A stretch of 64,000 nucleotides of DNA, taken from positions 125,706,115-125,770,114 of the forward strand of contig NC_092859.1 in assembly GCF_032062135.1 (NCBI RefSeq). The letters are read 5' to 3'. This stretch comes from Pyxicephalus adspersus (taxonomy: Eukaryota > Chordata > Amphibia > Anura > Pyxicephalidae). The translations under genes and the position numbers were made by a program. Below are positions 14,801 through 24,688 of the stretch, one piece after another. The notes beneath the pieces are model-generated. The model was not told the DNA's origin. It ran no database searches and worked only from the letters and a program-made list of their open reading frames with translations. The stretch's first letter is position 1. Each line of letters opens with the position of its first letter.

Positions 14801-15058
14801 TCTATCCATCTCTCCTATTTACATAATAATTTTTTGTCTCATCCATCTAACTAATTCAGCTCTCTGCCAAATAAATTTATATAATGGAAAGTCTTTATAT
14901 TTTCATTTGCAATGTACAGACAGGTGTATATTCAGCATGGTAAAGATGTTTGTTTTTCTGCAGGCACATTAAAGAGGAGGAGACCACCACAAACAACTCA
15001 GCAACCTCCACGCCAGAGACCAAGAGAAAGTTACCAGATGGGACACATGAGACGTTAA
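1016..15058 (+). CDS. ADAM10: ADAM10 (disintegrin and metalloproteinase 10), 3' nine coding exons, partial
   Basis: Join of exons 1016-1199, 3688-3851, 4987-5170, 5947-6097, 8628-8811, 9164-9272, 11465-11685, 13687-13813 and 14964-15058; 1419 nt, 472 residues plus TAA, all introns GT-AG with matching phases. ADAM10 is a type I membrane zinc metalloprotease that sheds ectodomains, such as those of Notch and APP, at the cell surface. Visible in order: C-terminal part of the metalloprotease domain with zinc site [11 protein letters not shown], a disintegrin-like domain (starting near SGQPICGNG), a Cys-rich region, the stalk, a hydrophobic helix near [19 protein letters not shown], and a basic, proline-rich tail ending YQMGHMRR. 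N-glycosylation sequons INTT, RNIS and ENLT are present. From the same starting residue the human protein also has 472 residues (from memory of the human sequence). The start codon and pro-domain are upstream of the window. No frameshift or internal stop is seen. Confidence 0.97.
1200..3687 (+). other. ADAM10: ADAM10 intron, with AT microsatellite and a possible degraded repeat
   Basis: 2,488 nt. It holds an AT/TA tract at about 2833-2899. A stretch near 3120-3360 (acgcgtttcacgg and cttcatcataggg motifs) recalls the gcgtttca/ttcatcagg signature of common frog repeats, but its class is not resolved. Nothing coding was recognised. Confidence 0.7.
2833..2899. repeat. AT/TA dinucleotide microsatellite with AC tail
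   Basis: An almost uninterrupted TA run of about 50 nt, broken once by a G, followed by acacacac and more TA. Confidence 0.95.
3688..3851 (+). CDS. ADAM10: ADAM10 exon with zinc-binding [10 protein letters not shown]
   Basis: 164 nt. Acceptor ag at 3686-3687, donor gt at 3852-3853. It encodes [20 protein letters not shown]...[20 protein letters not shown] (from 3822) carries two of the three zinc ligands and the catalytic Glu. The third ligand is the first codon of the next exon. The exon ends at a codon boundary. Confidence 0.98.
3852..4986 (+). other. ADAM10: ADAM10 intron
   Basis: 1,135 nt without a recognised gene or named repeat; T-rich before the acceptor (ttttacag). Confidence 0.75.
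4987..5170 (+). CDS. ADAM10: ADAM10 exon: third zinc His to end of protease domain
   Basis: 184 nt. It starts [16 protein letters not shown] and continues through [19 protein letters not shown] to the RNIS sequon and KKRNFCFV. The first codon, CAT at 4987-4989, is the third zinc ligand. It ends in phase 1 (G), joined to AG of the next exon to make Glu. Confidence 0.97.
5171..5946 (+). other. ADAM10: ADAM10 intron
   Basis: 776 nt of AT-rich sequence with long T runs before the acceptor. Nothing else was recognised. Confidence 0.75.
5947..6097 (+). CDS. ADAM10: ADAM10 exon: disintegrin-like domain, first part
   Basis: 151 nt. It encodes [20 protein letters not shown], then [15 protein letters not shown] and ends KLKPGKRC plus two bases of a Ser codon. 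The Cys spacing and the CGNG...EECDCG signature are those of the ADAM disintegrin-like fold. Confidence 0.97.
6368..6955 (-). mobile_element. Tc1/mariner-like element, decayed, half length (family 1)
   Basis: The terminus acagtgaccactttattagg at 6368 resembles the inverted repeat of a widespread Tc1-like family (CACTTTATTAGGTACACC type). The following segment (about 6660-6860) is the reverse complement of parts of the copy at 19545-20646: aaggtttgacatattttgtg here corresponds to acaaaatgttaaaccttg there, and the cattttccc/ggctttgcccactgag region corresponds to its tgagtggcggtg stretch. The open frames are broken, and only one half of the element is visible. Confidence 0.7.
7167..7197. repeat. 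Perfect 12-bp inverted repeat (hairpin)
   Basis: TTCTGGAATTCT at 7167-7178 and AGAATTCCAGAA at 7186-7197 are exact inverted copies around a 7-nt loop (gttaaat). Each arm holds an EcoRI-type GAATTC. No function is evident. Confidence 0.9.
8628..8811 (+). CDS. ADAM10: ADAM10 exon: disintegrin-like/Cys-rich region
   Basis: 184 nt. It continues from a split Ser codon as [20 protein letters not shown], then [18 protein letters not shown], the ENLT sequon and [10 protein letters not shown]. The paired Cys pattern matches ADAM10. The donor is GT at 8812. Confidence 0.97.
8812..9163 (+). other. ADAM10: Short ADAM10 intron
   Basis: 352 nt with a T-rich 3' end before acag. Nothing else was recognised. 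Confidence 0.8.
9164..9272 (+). CDS. ADAM10: ADAM10 exon: Cys-rich [10 protein letters not shown]...CHVCCMEK
   Basis: 109 nt. It encodes [20 protein letters not shown], then [16 protein letters not shown] plus one base. The phase fits both neighbours. Confidence 0.97.
9795..9930. repeat. Degraded copy of foldback repeat family B
   Basis: It shares ccagcaaacctggaattgg and ttcttaaa with the better copy at 28601-28817. The second arm is weak (ttagctttggagcttctcc ... tatcttctcc). Confidence 0.5.
10797..11137. mobile_element. TA-flanked MITE, family C, copy 1
   Basis: It matches the other copies at 25295, 39363 and 45166: ccaggttaaggacatccga at the start, an internal ctaaacacagctgaggttgt, and the end cccagggactacttgta. 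The ends are more worn than in the 25 kb and 45 kb copies. Reverse-frame peptides ([10 protein letters not shown]...) recur in the 45 kb copy and come from repeat sequence, not a host gene. Confidence 0.75.
11275..11299. repeat. AT dinucleotide microsatellite
   Basis: An uninterrupted AT run of about 25 nt in an ADAM10 intron. Confidence 0.9.
11465..11685 (+). CDS. ADAM10: ADAM10 exon: Cys-rich end and membrane-proximal stalk
   Basis: 221 nt. It encodes [20 protein letters not shown], then [20 protein letters not shown], a [18 protein letters not shown] block and [11 protein letters not shown]. The stalk lies just before the membrane helix of the next exon. The donor is GT at 11686. Confidence 0.97.
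11686..13686 (+). other. ADAM10: ADAM10 intron
   Basis: 2,001 nt. A stretch near 11815-12030 (tactcacctgaccgcg..., caggggtcatcagcc) may be old repeat sequence, but its class could not be fixed. Otherwise nothing was recognised. Confidence 0.65.
13687..13813 (+). CDS. ADAM10: ADAM10 exon: transmembrane helix and start of tail
   Basis: 127 nt. It encodes [20 protein letters not shown], then [23 protein letters not shown]. The first 24 residues form the single membrane-spanning segment. The PPPKPLP run is an SH3-ligand-like proline stretch, as in the mammalian protein. Confidence 0.98.
13814..14963 (+). other. ADAM10: Last ADAM10 intron
   Basis: 1,150 nt without a recognised element, ending in ttctgcag before the last coding exon. 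Confidence 0.75.
14964..15058 (+). CDS. ADAM10: ADAM10 last coding exon: cytoplasmic C-terminus and stop
   Basis: 95 nt. It encodes [20 protein letters not shown], then [11 protein letters not shown] and TAA at 15056-15058. Basic RRR and proline-rich repeats match the ADAM10 tail. The ORF that runs on in another frame to 15237 is a shadow. Confidence 0.98.
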
Positions 15059-17200
15059 CTGCAGCTTTTATTTTGCCTTTGGTTCTTCCTAGTGCCTACC
15101 ATGGGAAAGATTCACTCCAAAGAAATACCTACAGACAGTCACTATATCCACCTGTCAGTAACCAAGAATTGGATCTGGACACAAGAAGATACGTGAAGAC
15201 CGTTGTATACAGAGAAGGGGGAGCTCTAACTTTTTAACACTCTTTAACAACAAGCTCTTGATGATGACAAATAACCCGAATTTTACAAAATAGCTTTTTT
15301 AACTTCTCTGAAGGCATAAAATGTTAGAATATCATTAGTTATGGTTTTTATGCCCCCCCTTCATTCTCTATGCTTTTTGTTTCCTTCCAGCAAAACTTTT
15401 ATTAATTCCTGAACAACAAAATCTATTTTTCTTTTTCTTAAAATAAAACTGCCAACCAAGGCTAGGAAGACAGAGACCACCTCAGCATTGGAGAACATCT
15501 CTTGCCAATGTACATACTTTGTTATATGCAGACGTGTATTTCTAATGTAAAGCATATGTCTATGTGCAATTGTAAACAAATTGCAATATGGATACGTTAC
15601 TTTGTATTATAATTTTTTTCCACTGTTAATGAAGACATTACTGTTTAAGTGACATACTCAGGATAACAAAGGATTTGATGTGTATAAAGGCGACTGACTA
15701 TATATATATATATAAAAAAAAACATTTTTTTTTTTCATTTTGTTTAACAAATTGAGAAAGGAAAATCAGCATTTTCCTTGCTAGGCTTTTAGGATCAGAG
15801 TTGGTTAGAGTGCTTATGTCATCTTTTTCATTCCTACAACAAGCATCTCTCCCAGACTTGAATGTTCTGCTGGCTAACTACAAATGTATGAAACCTAAAA
15901 CCACTCTGGACATCAAGATTCTGCCTTTTGTGGGATTCATATTTTTACTTCATGTTTTTATTCACATCATGTTTTCCCAAGTAACTGGAAGGTTTAGGAG
16001 TGTATGTTGATATATAAAAAAATATTCTATGAATGTTATCCACCAAGTTGTTTCTTTACACTTCTTTGACCTACTGTAACAGAAGAGATAATGCACAACA
16101 AAATGAGATCTTGATCATCCTGCTATATTTTTTTGAGCTATAAAAGACCTCATAAAGATGGTCAAGGAATGGCAAATGAGCAACAGACTTCTAAGGTAAC
16201 TTCAATATGATTATTGCATTTATCTATACCAGTTGGGGGGCTAACAGATTTGGCTGCCCAGCTCTGCCTGTGTCGGAAGATAGGATATTCTAAAAAGGAA
16301 GTATTTAGAATTTGTTCATGCATCATGTGCTGTGCATGTAAATATATGGGCATTACCAAAAGCCTTTGATTTCTTTCTGACCACTATCAAGGACATCTGT
16401 TTTTCTGGCATTGGCAAGAAAAGAAAAAAAAAATGCATTCAGCGTTTTTTGTGTACCTCTGGATTCTATTCCATAAGTTGTGTTGTCTTTAAATGCTTGT
16501 ATTGTCAGGGAGACTTGCATAGCATTCTTTTTCTGGCATGCATAGTCTTTGCTGAAGTTAAGAAAAAAAAAAGTTTACACATCCATTTTTGTCATGACAC
16601 GCCAGCAAGGTATAATAAAAGAAAAAAAAGACACACAAATCTCTTCCTTGTAAAATTGTACAGTGTGTGGTGATTTTTTTCAAGATAGAAAACGCATCTT
16701 TTTGTACAAGGCTTTAGAAACCAATTTTGTAAATGATACCCCAGTCTAGTAGATAGGAGACTATAAAAATTAAGAAATCCTAAAAATAAAAAAAAATTCT
16801 AGTGTAGTTTTGAAATCATTTGAATGCATTTGTTCTTGGAATGAGGCAAGTCAATAAAGGGTATTGATATTGGAAATGGTGGGGGTTTTTTTGTAGCTTT
16901 GTCCATGTGATGAATCCTTTAACTGTGTACCTTTTCCCCCCACACCCATCCCATGCTTTTTTTTCTGTGGTAAGGATTGGGAATTTTTTTTGTTTTTTTT
17001 TTAACTGTAATGTTTGAACAGAGAAATGCACTGAACCTCTCCACAGCAAGTGAAGATGATGTAAGTGAAGCAGAAGAGCGACAAAAACTTAATCTAATAC
17101 TACTGTCAATTTAATGTCCACTGTGTTTTATACAGTATTTTTTGTTCACTTTTGAAATTTTTACTAAAAAAATTGCAAAAAATAAAAAGTATTGTGCAAA
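15059..17200 (+). other. ADAM10: ADAM10 3' UTR (end inferred)
   Basis: AT-rich non-coding sequence after the stop. AATAAA occurs at 15442, 16614, 16785, 16853, 17181 and 17255. The 17181 site is followed by a T-rich stretch (17214-17240) suited to cleavage near 17,200, so a long UTR of about 2.1-2.2 kb is likely, with possible shorter forms. A short TA run lies at 15699-15714. Confidence 0.6.
17181..17186 (+). terminator. ADAM10: Candidate ADAM10 polyadenylation signal AATAAA
   Basis: AATAAA followed about 30-55 nt later by a T-rich downstream element. A second AATAAA lies at 17255-17260. The choice among signals is inference. Confidence 0.5.
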
Positions 17201-18989
17201 GACATATAAAGATTTCTTTTCCTTTTTGTTTTTTTTTTAATTTCTTGAAACTTGAATAAATAGACTTGAATGAAAAAAATCATTTCATGCCTATGTTATT
17301 TGGAAAATGTGTATTGACCATGCTAATGGCAGATAATTATTGTACATCCAAACAAGTTGAATGGTTTCTAATAGGGAAAAATTATTACACAATTTGTTTT
17401 TAACAGTTTACCAGTATTATAATGTCTGATGCTATATTTTTTATGCTTGCTTTTTTATGCAGATATGATTTTTAACAGAATAGTTGAAGATTGATGTGTC
17501 AGCCTAAAAGTTGTATGTATCAACCGGCCTCTAGAATAGGGGTTTATTGTTTTTGCAACAAAATATCTTTTAATAAAATTGTGTTGCCCAGAATTACAAA
17601 ATACACTTAAAGTATACCAAGCACATCAGAGCAATAAACTTCACACCACATCTTTATCCTGTTCCATAGGCATATTGTACAAAAAAAAAAAAAAAACATT
17701 GCCATGTTTAAATAAAAGTTGAAAAGTTAAATATGGCAAAATTTTATACAAACACATAATAAACAATGTATTATTGTCCTATTCTCCTATATTATTATTA
17801 ATATTACACAATATTGAAATAGTGCCATCATATTACGCAGTGCTGCACTTGGATGCTAATAGTTTAAGGGAATATAATGATTCAAGTATTTTGTTTTGAC
17901 TCTTCTAGAATATTTATGTCTTTAATAAATTAAAATTCCACTACAGTAAAAGCCCTGACTAAACCAACTGCAAATGCTTTTGGCTGCTGTGAAATTTGGC
18001 TACTAATACTGGATGTTAACCTGTTTTGGCAAGCTGCTATTCTTTATAACTGCAAATCTTCCACTCTGAAGGCTCAGACAAGAACTTTTTGGAAGCAAAT
18101 ATAAACCAGCAAGACTTTGTGGAAGGTGGTTCATAATGGCAGCTTAAATATTTCTCCCATGTCCCCTTTTCCTTCAAGCTAATAAAAGAAAACATGTATT
18201 TAATGTATGTCAGATCCTTTTTGAATATTACCATTTTGCCTTTTTGTATACATTTATGTTTCTCCTTTATGGGTGACCCATACAGCTCTTTACCTTTGGT
18301 GTATATTTACTGGTAATATGTGAAATTTGTGTTGTCATGGCTGATTTTCTTCTGTGCCACTAACCAAAAAGCTGACTGCTTTCTGAATATTAAAGGTGCC
18401 TAGCATATTCTTCATTCTGAATCTCTGACCTGGGACAAGCAAACGGCAAGTAAAGTAAGTGTAAGGTCACAACTCTTGATCTGCATACTCATTCTGGTCC
18501 AGTATTCTTGTCCAAGCCATTGGATCAGCGAGTGACAGACAACTGGAATTTTCAGTAGAAAATTCTTCCATATCTGTTTTTTGGTGCCAGATGGGTTATG
18601 GGAATGTCAAGAAAACTCGAAGATGCATTGTTCCAGGGAGAAACTGAGTGTTTGAGAATTTCTCATGGGTCATATAGTAAGAAGTTACTTTGTTTTTATT
18701 ACCTAAGTGTTATACTAAAAATTATCTATGAAAGCAAAGAAAAACAAATCCCAATTCTCAGTGGGTATTCTTAGGGTAATTTTTCTTTAATGTTGTGGAC
18801 CCCTGTCCAATCAGGTACCTAAAGTTGTTAAGTGGAGGTTTTTATTGCTTATCTATGGATTCTTTACAGTGATGGCAGTTTCAGGGTCATAGACAAATAC
18901 AGCTTTTTTTTCTGCTCAAATGTTTGAATAGCAGTTCAAATCCAGCATTTGTAATGGTTCCCAAATCTTAAGCTTTTTTTTAAAAAAAT
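17201..18989. other. Intergenic sequence between convergent ADAM10 and LIPC, first part
   Basis: AT-rich sequence without a recognised gene. Near 17785-17855 (attattattaatattacac ... gtgccatcatattacgcag) it resembles the reverse of the SINE 3' tail seen at 36605-36730. Confidence 0.6.
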
Positions 18990-19473
18990 AGTAAAATAAG
19001 TGATTAGCAGGTGATGGGTTGGAATCTAGGCAAATACAATGACCATTGTAATGCCTAGACAATTGGGTCATAGCCTAATATGGTTTGGTTTTGGGAATTA
19101 TCCCTGTATACAGTGACCTTCCAAAAGCCCAAGGAAGGATAGCTATTGAACTAATTAGCCTATAGGCGCTTATGACTCATTGGTGTGCAATGGGTGGGAA
19201 AGGTTAGCCTGTCTGGTCCTATCCAATAAAAACAATTGTTGCCTGCTACTGTGGCAATGAGAACGAAGATCATGTCATGATGGTCTATTCCCTGAGTTTT
19301 GAATGACCTGGAGAAAAGGAAGTTATGCACTATGAAAAGATGATAGGCCAGCAGAGGCACTGTGACTTAAAATGTATGTTGGTAACATTTTGAGCCAGAT
19401 ACCACTTGGTGGCACAAGGGGGGCCTCCATAATAGGCAGATGCCTGTAATGTTTTGTCTGTTCAGTGTATGTT
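18990..19473 (+). mobile_element. Tc1/mariner-like element, decayed and internally deleted (family 2)
   Basis: Segments resemble a Tc1-like transposase gene I recognise from fish and frogs: atgaccattgtaatgccta near the start, a tggtcctatccaataaaaac block, atgcactatgaaaag...ggccagcagaggcactgtg in the middle, then a jump to agataccacttggtggcac. The right end (ataggcagatgcctgtaatg ... gttcagtgtatgt) matches that family's inverted repeat. Large parts of the coding region are missing and all frames are broken. Confidence 0.7.
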
Positions 19474-19544
19474 TATTCCGTTCTTAGACTTGGAACAGTT
19501 ATGAAGATACAACACCTTTCTCAGCTATAGTTAAGGATTACACT

Positions 19545-20646
19545 CATTGGCTGTTTTATTATGATTCACTTTTTCAATTTCTTAACACAAATATCCATTC
19601 AGCCAATCATGGCAGCAATTAAATGTGTTTAGACATGTAAACCTTGTCAGGACAACCTGCTGTAGTTCAAACCAAACATCAGAATAGGGAGGAGAAATTA
19701 TTTGTGATTTTGAATGTGGTGTGTTTTTTGGTGCTGGGTTGCTATTTGAGTATTTAGGAAACTGCTGATCTGCAGGAACTTTTCCTGCACAATAATTCGG
19801 GTTTACAGGGCATGGTCCAAAAATGGGAAAATATTCAGTGAGTGGCGGTGTTCTGGTTGAAAATGCCTTGTTGATGTCAGATGGTAAGGGAGATGTAAGA
19901 AAGAGAACAGTAACTCAAATATCCACTCATTAAGAAAGAAGTATGCAGAAGAGGCATTTATGAACATACAAAATGTTAAACCTTGAAGCAGATGGGCTAC
20001 AGCAGCACAAGAGATAAGATGTGGCTACTGTCAGCTAAAAACAGACACCTCAGGCTACTTCACATGGGCTCACAATAATTGGACAAGAGAGGATTGTAGA
20101 AATGTAGTGTGATGAGTCTAGATTAATTCTTGGTCAATAAAGTGGATGGGTTAGAATTTGGTGTCAGCATCTTGTGACGTATCAATGGTCCAGTTGTTAT
20201 TGTGTGGGGGATATTTTCTTGGTACACTTTGGGCTCCTTTAATACCAACTAAGCATCATTTAAATGCCACAGCCTACCTAACTATTGTTGCTGGCCATAT
20301 CTGTCACATCACATCTTCTGATGGCTACTTTTAGCAGTGATTACAAAGCTCAAACTGGTTTTCATGAGCAGAACATTGTATATAACATAGTATTCAAATG
20401 GCCTCCAGATCCCAATACAAGAGCAACTTTGGGATGTGGTGAACCAGGAGTTTTCGATCATGGATATGCAGCCAACAAATGTAAAACATTTGCATGTTGC
20501 TATAATGTCAGTTTTGACTAAAATCTCTGCGGAATGTTTCCATCACTTTGTAGAATCTATGCAATGAAGACTATAGCAGTTCTGAAGGCAAAAAGCAGTC
20601 CAACCTGGTACTGGCAAGCTGTACCTAAGAACATAGATGGGGAGTG
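19545..20646 (+). pseudogene. Tc1/mariner-like transposon with dead transposase (family 1)
   Basis: About 1.1 kb. Recognisable pieces in order: atccattcagccaatcatgg after a worn terminus, ggaaactgctgatctgcagg (N-terminal DNA-binding region), ttcagtgagtggcggtgttc, cttctgatggctacttttag, tcaaatggcctccagatccc, ctttgggatgtggtgaacca (DDE catalytic domain), then aagctgtacctaagaacata at the right terminus. Frameshifts and small deletions prevent any long frame; the best remnant is a 78-codon stretch at 20285-20521. Non-functional. It belongs to the same family as 6368-6955. Confidence 0.8.
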
Positions 20647-23600
20647 TTTTATGGTATCAATTTCTCACCACCAGTGTGCTTAATTGACTGTAAAAGAACA
20701 GAAAAACCCTGACATTTCTGAATATGTTTGCATGCTGCCACTCTTCCAGTTGGAAAACTGTTTAAAATAGGAATTGCTTTAGAGAGATGTTATTTTACTA
20801 CTTGCGTCTCTAGTACAGAAGATGGAAGTGAACACAGGAATACAGGATAAAGAAATAATAAGAATCTAAAAATTCCCCTCTCTATGCAAGCTATTTTCGA
20901 TTGCCTGTTCTAGTTTGTGAAATGTCATTCATTATTAAAGGTTGTATTTATAAAGGAGTGAATCTGACATTCCCTAGTGGAGAATCAATTACTGCCATTG
21001 AAGCATATGGACCTGGGTTGGGAGGTCCTGAAGCAGAAAGACAAAAACATTTCTAATCCCAAATAGAAAAAAAACTAATAGGGGTTCCATCCTTCACCCC
21101 CGGTCTATCTGTAACTGAAATATGAATGTGGAAATAGATACACTTCCATTATTTATTTTGGAGATATTTAAGGCAGTGTTGCCATTCATGTATACCTAAT
21201 GGGGTAACCTCATCTGCTAAATATCTTCTGAGGTTGCATGTAAGAACTAGAAGTTGCATACATGCTCCTGGGTTTAAAGCCCAATCAGCTACGTTTTAAT
21301 GAGCAAACATGGAAGTGTCTGACTGAACAATTACCATCACATAGATAAGATGATAGAGTGGATGTATATGTTAAAGGGTAATATATGTGTCAACAGAGAC
21401 AATTGTTGGCGTAAACCTGTTTTTTTTTAAATTTTATAAACTGCCTTTTAGCGTTAAGCCCAACATAAAAGTCACATGATGTGACTGATTCCCAAATCAC
21501 TTAACACCACAGTCACATCACTTCACACAACTGTAAATACCACCAAATAGTGTAATCTTGTGAAATTAGGTGAAAGCATACAATGAAATGATTATAACTT
21601 GATTTTACCCGAAAGTATCACAACATCAAATGTGTTAACGTTTAAAATTATTCAGGTGTCATTTGTGATTTTAAAATATGTGAAATGCTTTGATACAGCT
21701 GGTAAAATATGAAGGTAAGGTACACTCATAAGGCCTTTCTTGTATTTATTCAAAGTATGGACTAAATAAATTCCTAATGTTCATCGTTTCTTAATGTACA
21801 GTACTTTTGTACTGTTATATGTACTGTTCTTTTTGATACCAGTCATGGTCAAAAGTATTGCTACCCCTCCGTTTTTTCAGAATTTTCAAAAAAAAAATTC
21901 TGAACACAACTGTAGATAGTGAGATATGACATTTTAGGGAGCAAAGAACTTCAGATTTCCACCATATTGGGAAGTGGGAAATAAACTTATCGTACTTCTA
22001 CTATATTTACTGAAGACCAGGACTGTTTATTTTTGTCTTGTTGTCAAAACCACTTTGTGCTAATGTTGTGATAAAAAGGACACAACTCAAAATCATATGT
22101 TTGTAGTTATTAGCTACAAATATCTGCACACCAAGTCATATACATCTTTCTCCCAATTGTAAAACAAAGTGAATTTGAAAAAAAAGCACAACAAAACAAC
22201 AAAAAAAAACAAAAAACAATAAAAAAGTTCTTTAGAACTGTACAAACTGTGTATCTACAAATATATGTACACTGTGTTGTGCCCGTTTCTTTGTTTTTTT
22301 CATAATGCATCAGACCAGATAATCTTCTGCCATGGTGCAATGGCAACATTCTGACACTAAACCATCCATCGTAAGCTCTTTAACTGGTGAGGCAGTTCAT
22401 TCAGCACATTCACTCCAACTATTCTGCATTTGTCAAGACCCATAAACAGCAAATTCTGCATTTTTGACTCTTTTCTTTCATTGGCCAGTACTATGATTTT
22501 CAGCAATTTTGTGCTAATTTTGCTATTCTGTGTTAGGATCAGATGGACCAGCTTCCCAGCTTCCTGCAAACCTGTTACCACTGTCCTTGGACCATTTTTG
22601 GAAGATAATTACTGCATACCAGGAATCAACTGTTTTGGGTATAATCTGTCAAGTTCATATCACCTGGCATTGGTTTTAATGTTTTGCTTGATCAGTGTAT
22701 ATAACAAGGCTGTCCCTTTTAATATTTTGTCACAAAGAAAGCTATGCCATGCAATGTAAATGGGTTTGTACATGGTACCTTCTGACCAACAAACCCAAAT
22801 TTTGTCTGCTTCTACTTTTCTATACTTCTTACAACTACTAGGAAAACAAATCTCTACCCACTGTCTGATAGTGTTTGAAGAGGTTTTTGGGTAGCCAACT
22901 AAAGTGGGCCAATACTGTTTGCTACATCAGTTGAATCGTAGACTACAAGAGAAAAAAAAATATAAAGACTGAAGCCCATGGGTGGAACACTCCGTCTGTC
23001 CAACCGGTTACCTGTGGTAAAGTAGCAGACCATCCATGTGAATTAACCCTTTATAGGCACTGTTTATTAACAATCTATGGATTGTGATCTTCAAATGGTT
23101 TAACAGCAGTGAGGTATTGGAACAGTTTTAGTAAATCTGCTTGCTGATGTTGCAAAGTGTGAAAACAAAATCATACATAGATATCGTATCCACTTATGTG
23201 ATTTACTTTAGCACTATATCATAATTGTATTTTGTAATCAGTACAGATTGTATTGTGGCAGACAAACTGTAACGCAGTAACTCATCTTTCCCCACACATA
23301 ACATATTCAATGTCATAGTGGGGCTTCATCTTTGACCATCACTTCCACACAGTTTCCATAAATTGAACATCTTGGTTTTTCTTGTACTGTATCCCATTTT
23401 GTGCCCCTTACCTAAATATATTACCAATATACTTGTGTTTGGCTTACATTAATGATTTATTCAATAGCTGTGTTGCAATAGGAATCTTATCAAGTTACTT
23501 CCAGAATTTCAAAAATGTCTTCCACTTCAGGTCTTGCCAATGGCAATAGTCTGCTTTATGCAGGAACAGTCATTCTAATTTCCACATCATAGCAACTAAA

Positions 23601-24414
23601 ACATTTTTTTTTTGTTTTTTTACTTGTCCAGGCATTGTGAAAGACTATGGAATCTTCACAAAGAACAAATCATTCAGTTGTAGGCATATCTAGAAATTCC
23701 CTATCTGTGCCATCATCATATAGTGCAAGGCACAGATAACTAACAATAAACCACACTTTGCACAAATCGAGTCCTTCATACAGTCATGTAGAAAAAGTAC
23801 ACAACACAACGACAGACCAACATTATTCATTTAGTTAGTGTCTGCAGCTAAAGATGATATTCTTGAACAAAGAACCCATATACTTGACATGGTGCATTTA
23901 CTCACAAAAGCTAAAAAAAAACTTAAATGCAAATGTGTGCATTTAATGCAAATTTAATGCATAAATGCAAATGTGTTCAAGTGTTCAAAACACTTTTTCC
24001 AGATTAAGTTCCAATGATTAGAACCTATGTAGAAAGTATGCAAGCAAAACGTCTTAAACATCCAGGATCTGGTGTTCTATTTACTGTTATTGTATGTGGT
24101 TTAAACATGCCAAGATCAAAAGAGGTCCCTAAGGCCTCTAGAAAATAGAGCTGACTAATGCTAAAAGCCGTCTCTCTTAAAATCTCCATAATAAAATTAC
24201 AGGATCTACATATTACTCACTATGCAATATTTCCAAAGAGAGGGCCTTCTGGAACAATGTTCTGTAGGCTGATGAGTTAAAGTACACAGTAACAGCAGAC
24301 CTATTTGGCACAAGCTGAACACAGAATACTAGGAGAACTTCATACCAAGCAAATTAAATACAGTAAAACAATGTAATATTCATACAATAGTTTTGTGCAA
24401 ATAATAACATCATT
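20647..24414. other. Intergenic sequence, second part
   Basis: Includes a half copy of foldback family A (20947-20990). A worn Tc1-like terminus may start near 21842 (catggtcaaaagtattgct), but its partner end was not found. Possible degraded transposon sequence at 22380-22760 could not be assigned. No host gene was recognised. Confidence 0.55.
20947..20990. repeat. Half copy of foldback family A
   Basis: tttataaaggagtgaatctg followed by acattccctagtggagaatc matches the left arm of the repeat at 60-195. The right arm is absent or unrecognisable. Confidence 0.6.
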
Positions 24415-24585
24415 TCTGCTTACAAAAACTCAGTTTATTGTGTATTATATTCCAAGTAAGCAACTGTATCAGTTATATTGTTAGAGAATGAACATCAGAA
24501 AAATTTACATTTTTCAGTCCTGCACGGAATATTCTTTAGGATTTTGTTTTCTGTTGTCTCATACCTCATTTTGTGCTTACAACTT
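24415..24585 (-). other. LIPC: LIPC 3' UTR (end inferred)
   Basis: Sequence from the stop codon to just past the first AATAAA on the - strand. Short (about 170 nt) and without other recognised features. Confidence 0.5.
24434..24439 (-). terminator. LIPC: Candidate LIPC polyadenylation signal
   Basis: TTTATT on the + strand is AATAAA on the LIPC strand, about 147 nt past the stop codon. It is the first canonical signal found downstream of the stop. Confidence 0.6.
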
Positions 24586-24688
24586 TTAGGATGTTCTCCT
24601 TTTAAATTTACTTGAGCATCTCACATAGGTCTTCTCTTGATCTGGAAGTAGCGTGAAGTTGTCAACGTTTTCTGAGCAAAATGTAATT
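24586..24688 (-). CDS. LIPC: LIPC last exon: C-terminus and stop
   Basis: 103 nt, too short for ordinary ORF calling. After the acceptor (tcttctcag) the frame reads [20 protein letters not shown], then [13 protein letters not shown] and TAA at 24588-24586. It matches the human FCSEN...EKIFVKC end. The basic tail (KFKRR) is a shorter version of the heparin-binding C-terminus. Sequon NFT. Confidence 0.92.

Noticed and set aside
14950..15237. 95-codon frame over the last ADAM10 exon
   Set aside because: Wrong frame. The ADAM10 frame ending MGHMRR and TAA at 15058 fits the phase and the family.
21842..22930. Possible further Tc1-like element starting catggtcaaaagtattgct
   Set aside because: The similar sequence near 22917 is in direct rather than inverted orientation, and no transposase motif could be assigned.
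23028..23050. - strand HGWS-like translation (catggatggtct) resembling the end of LIPC exon 2
   Set aside because: It lies downstream of the LIPC stop codon, on the wrong side of the gene, with no flanking exon match.
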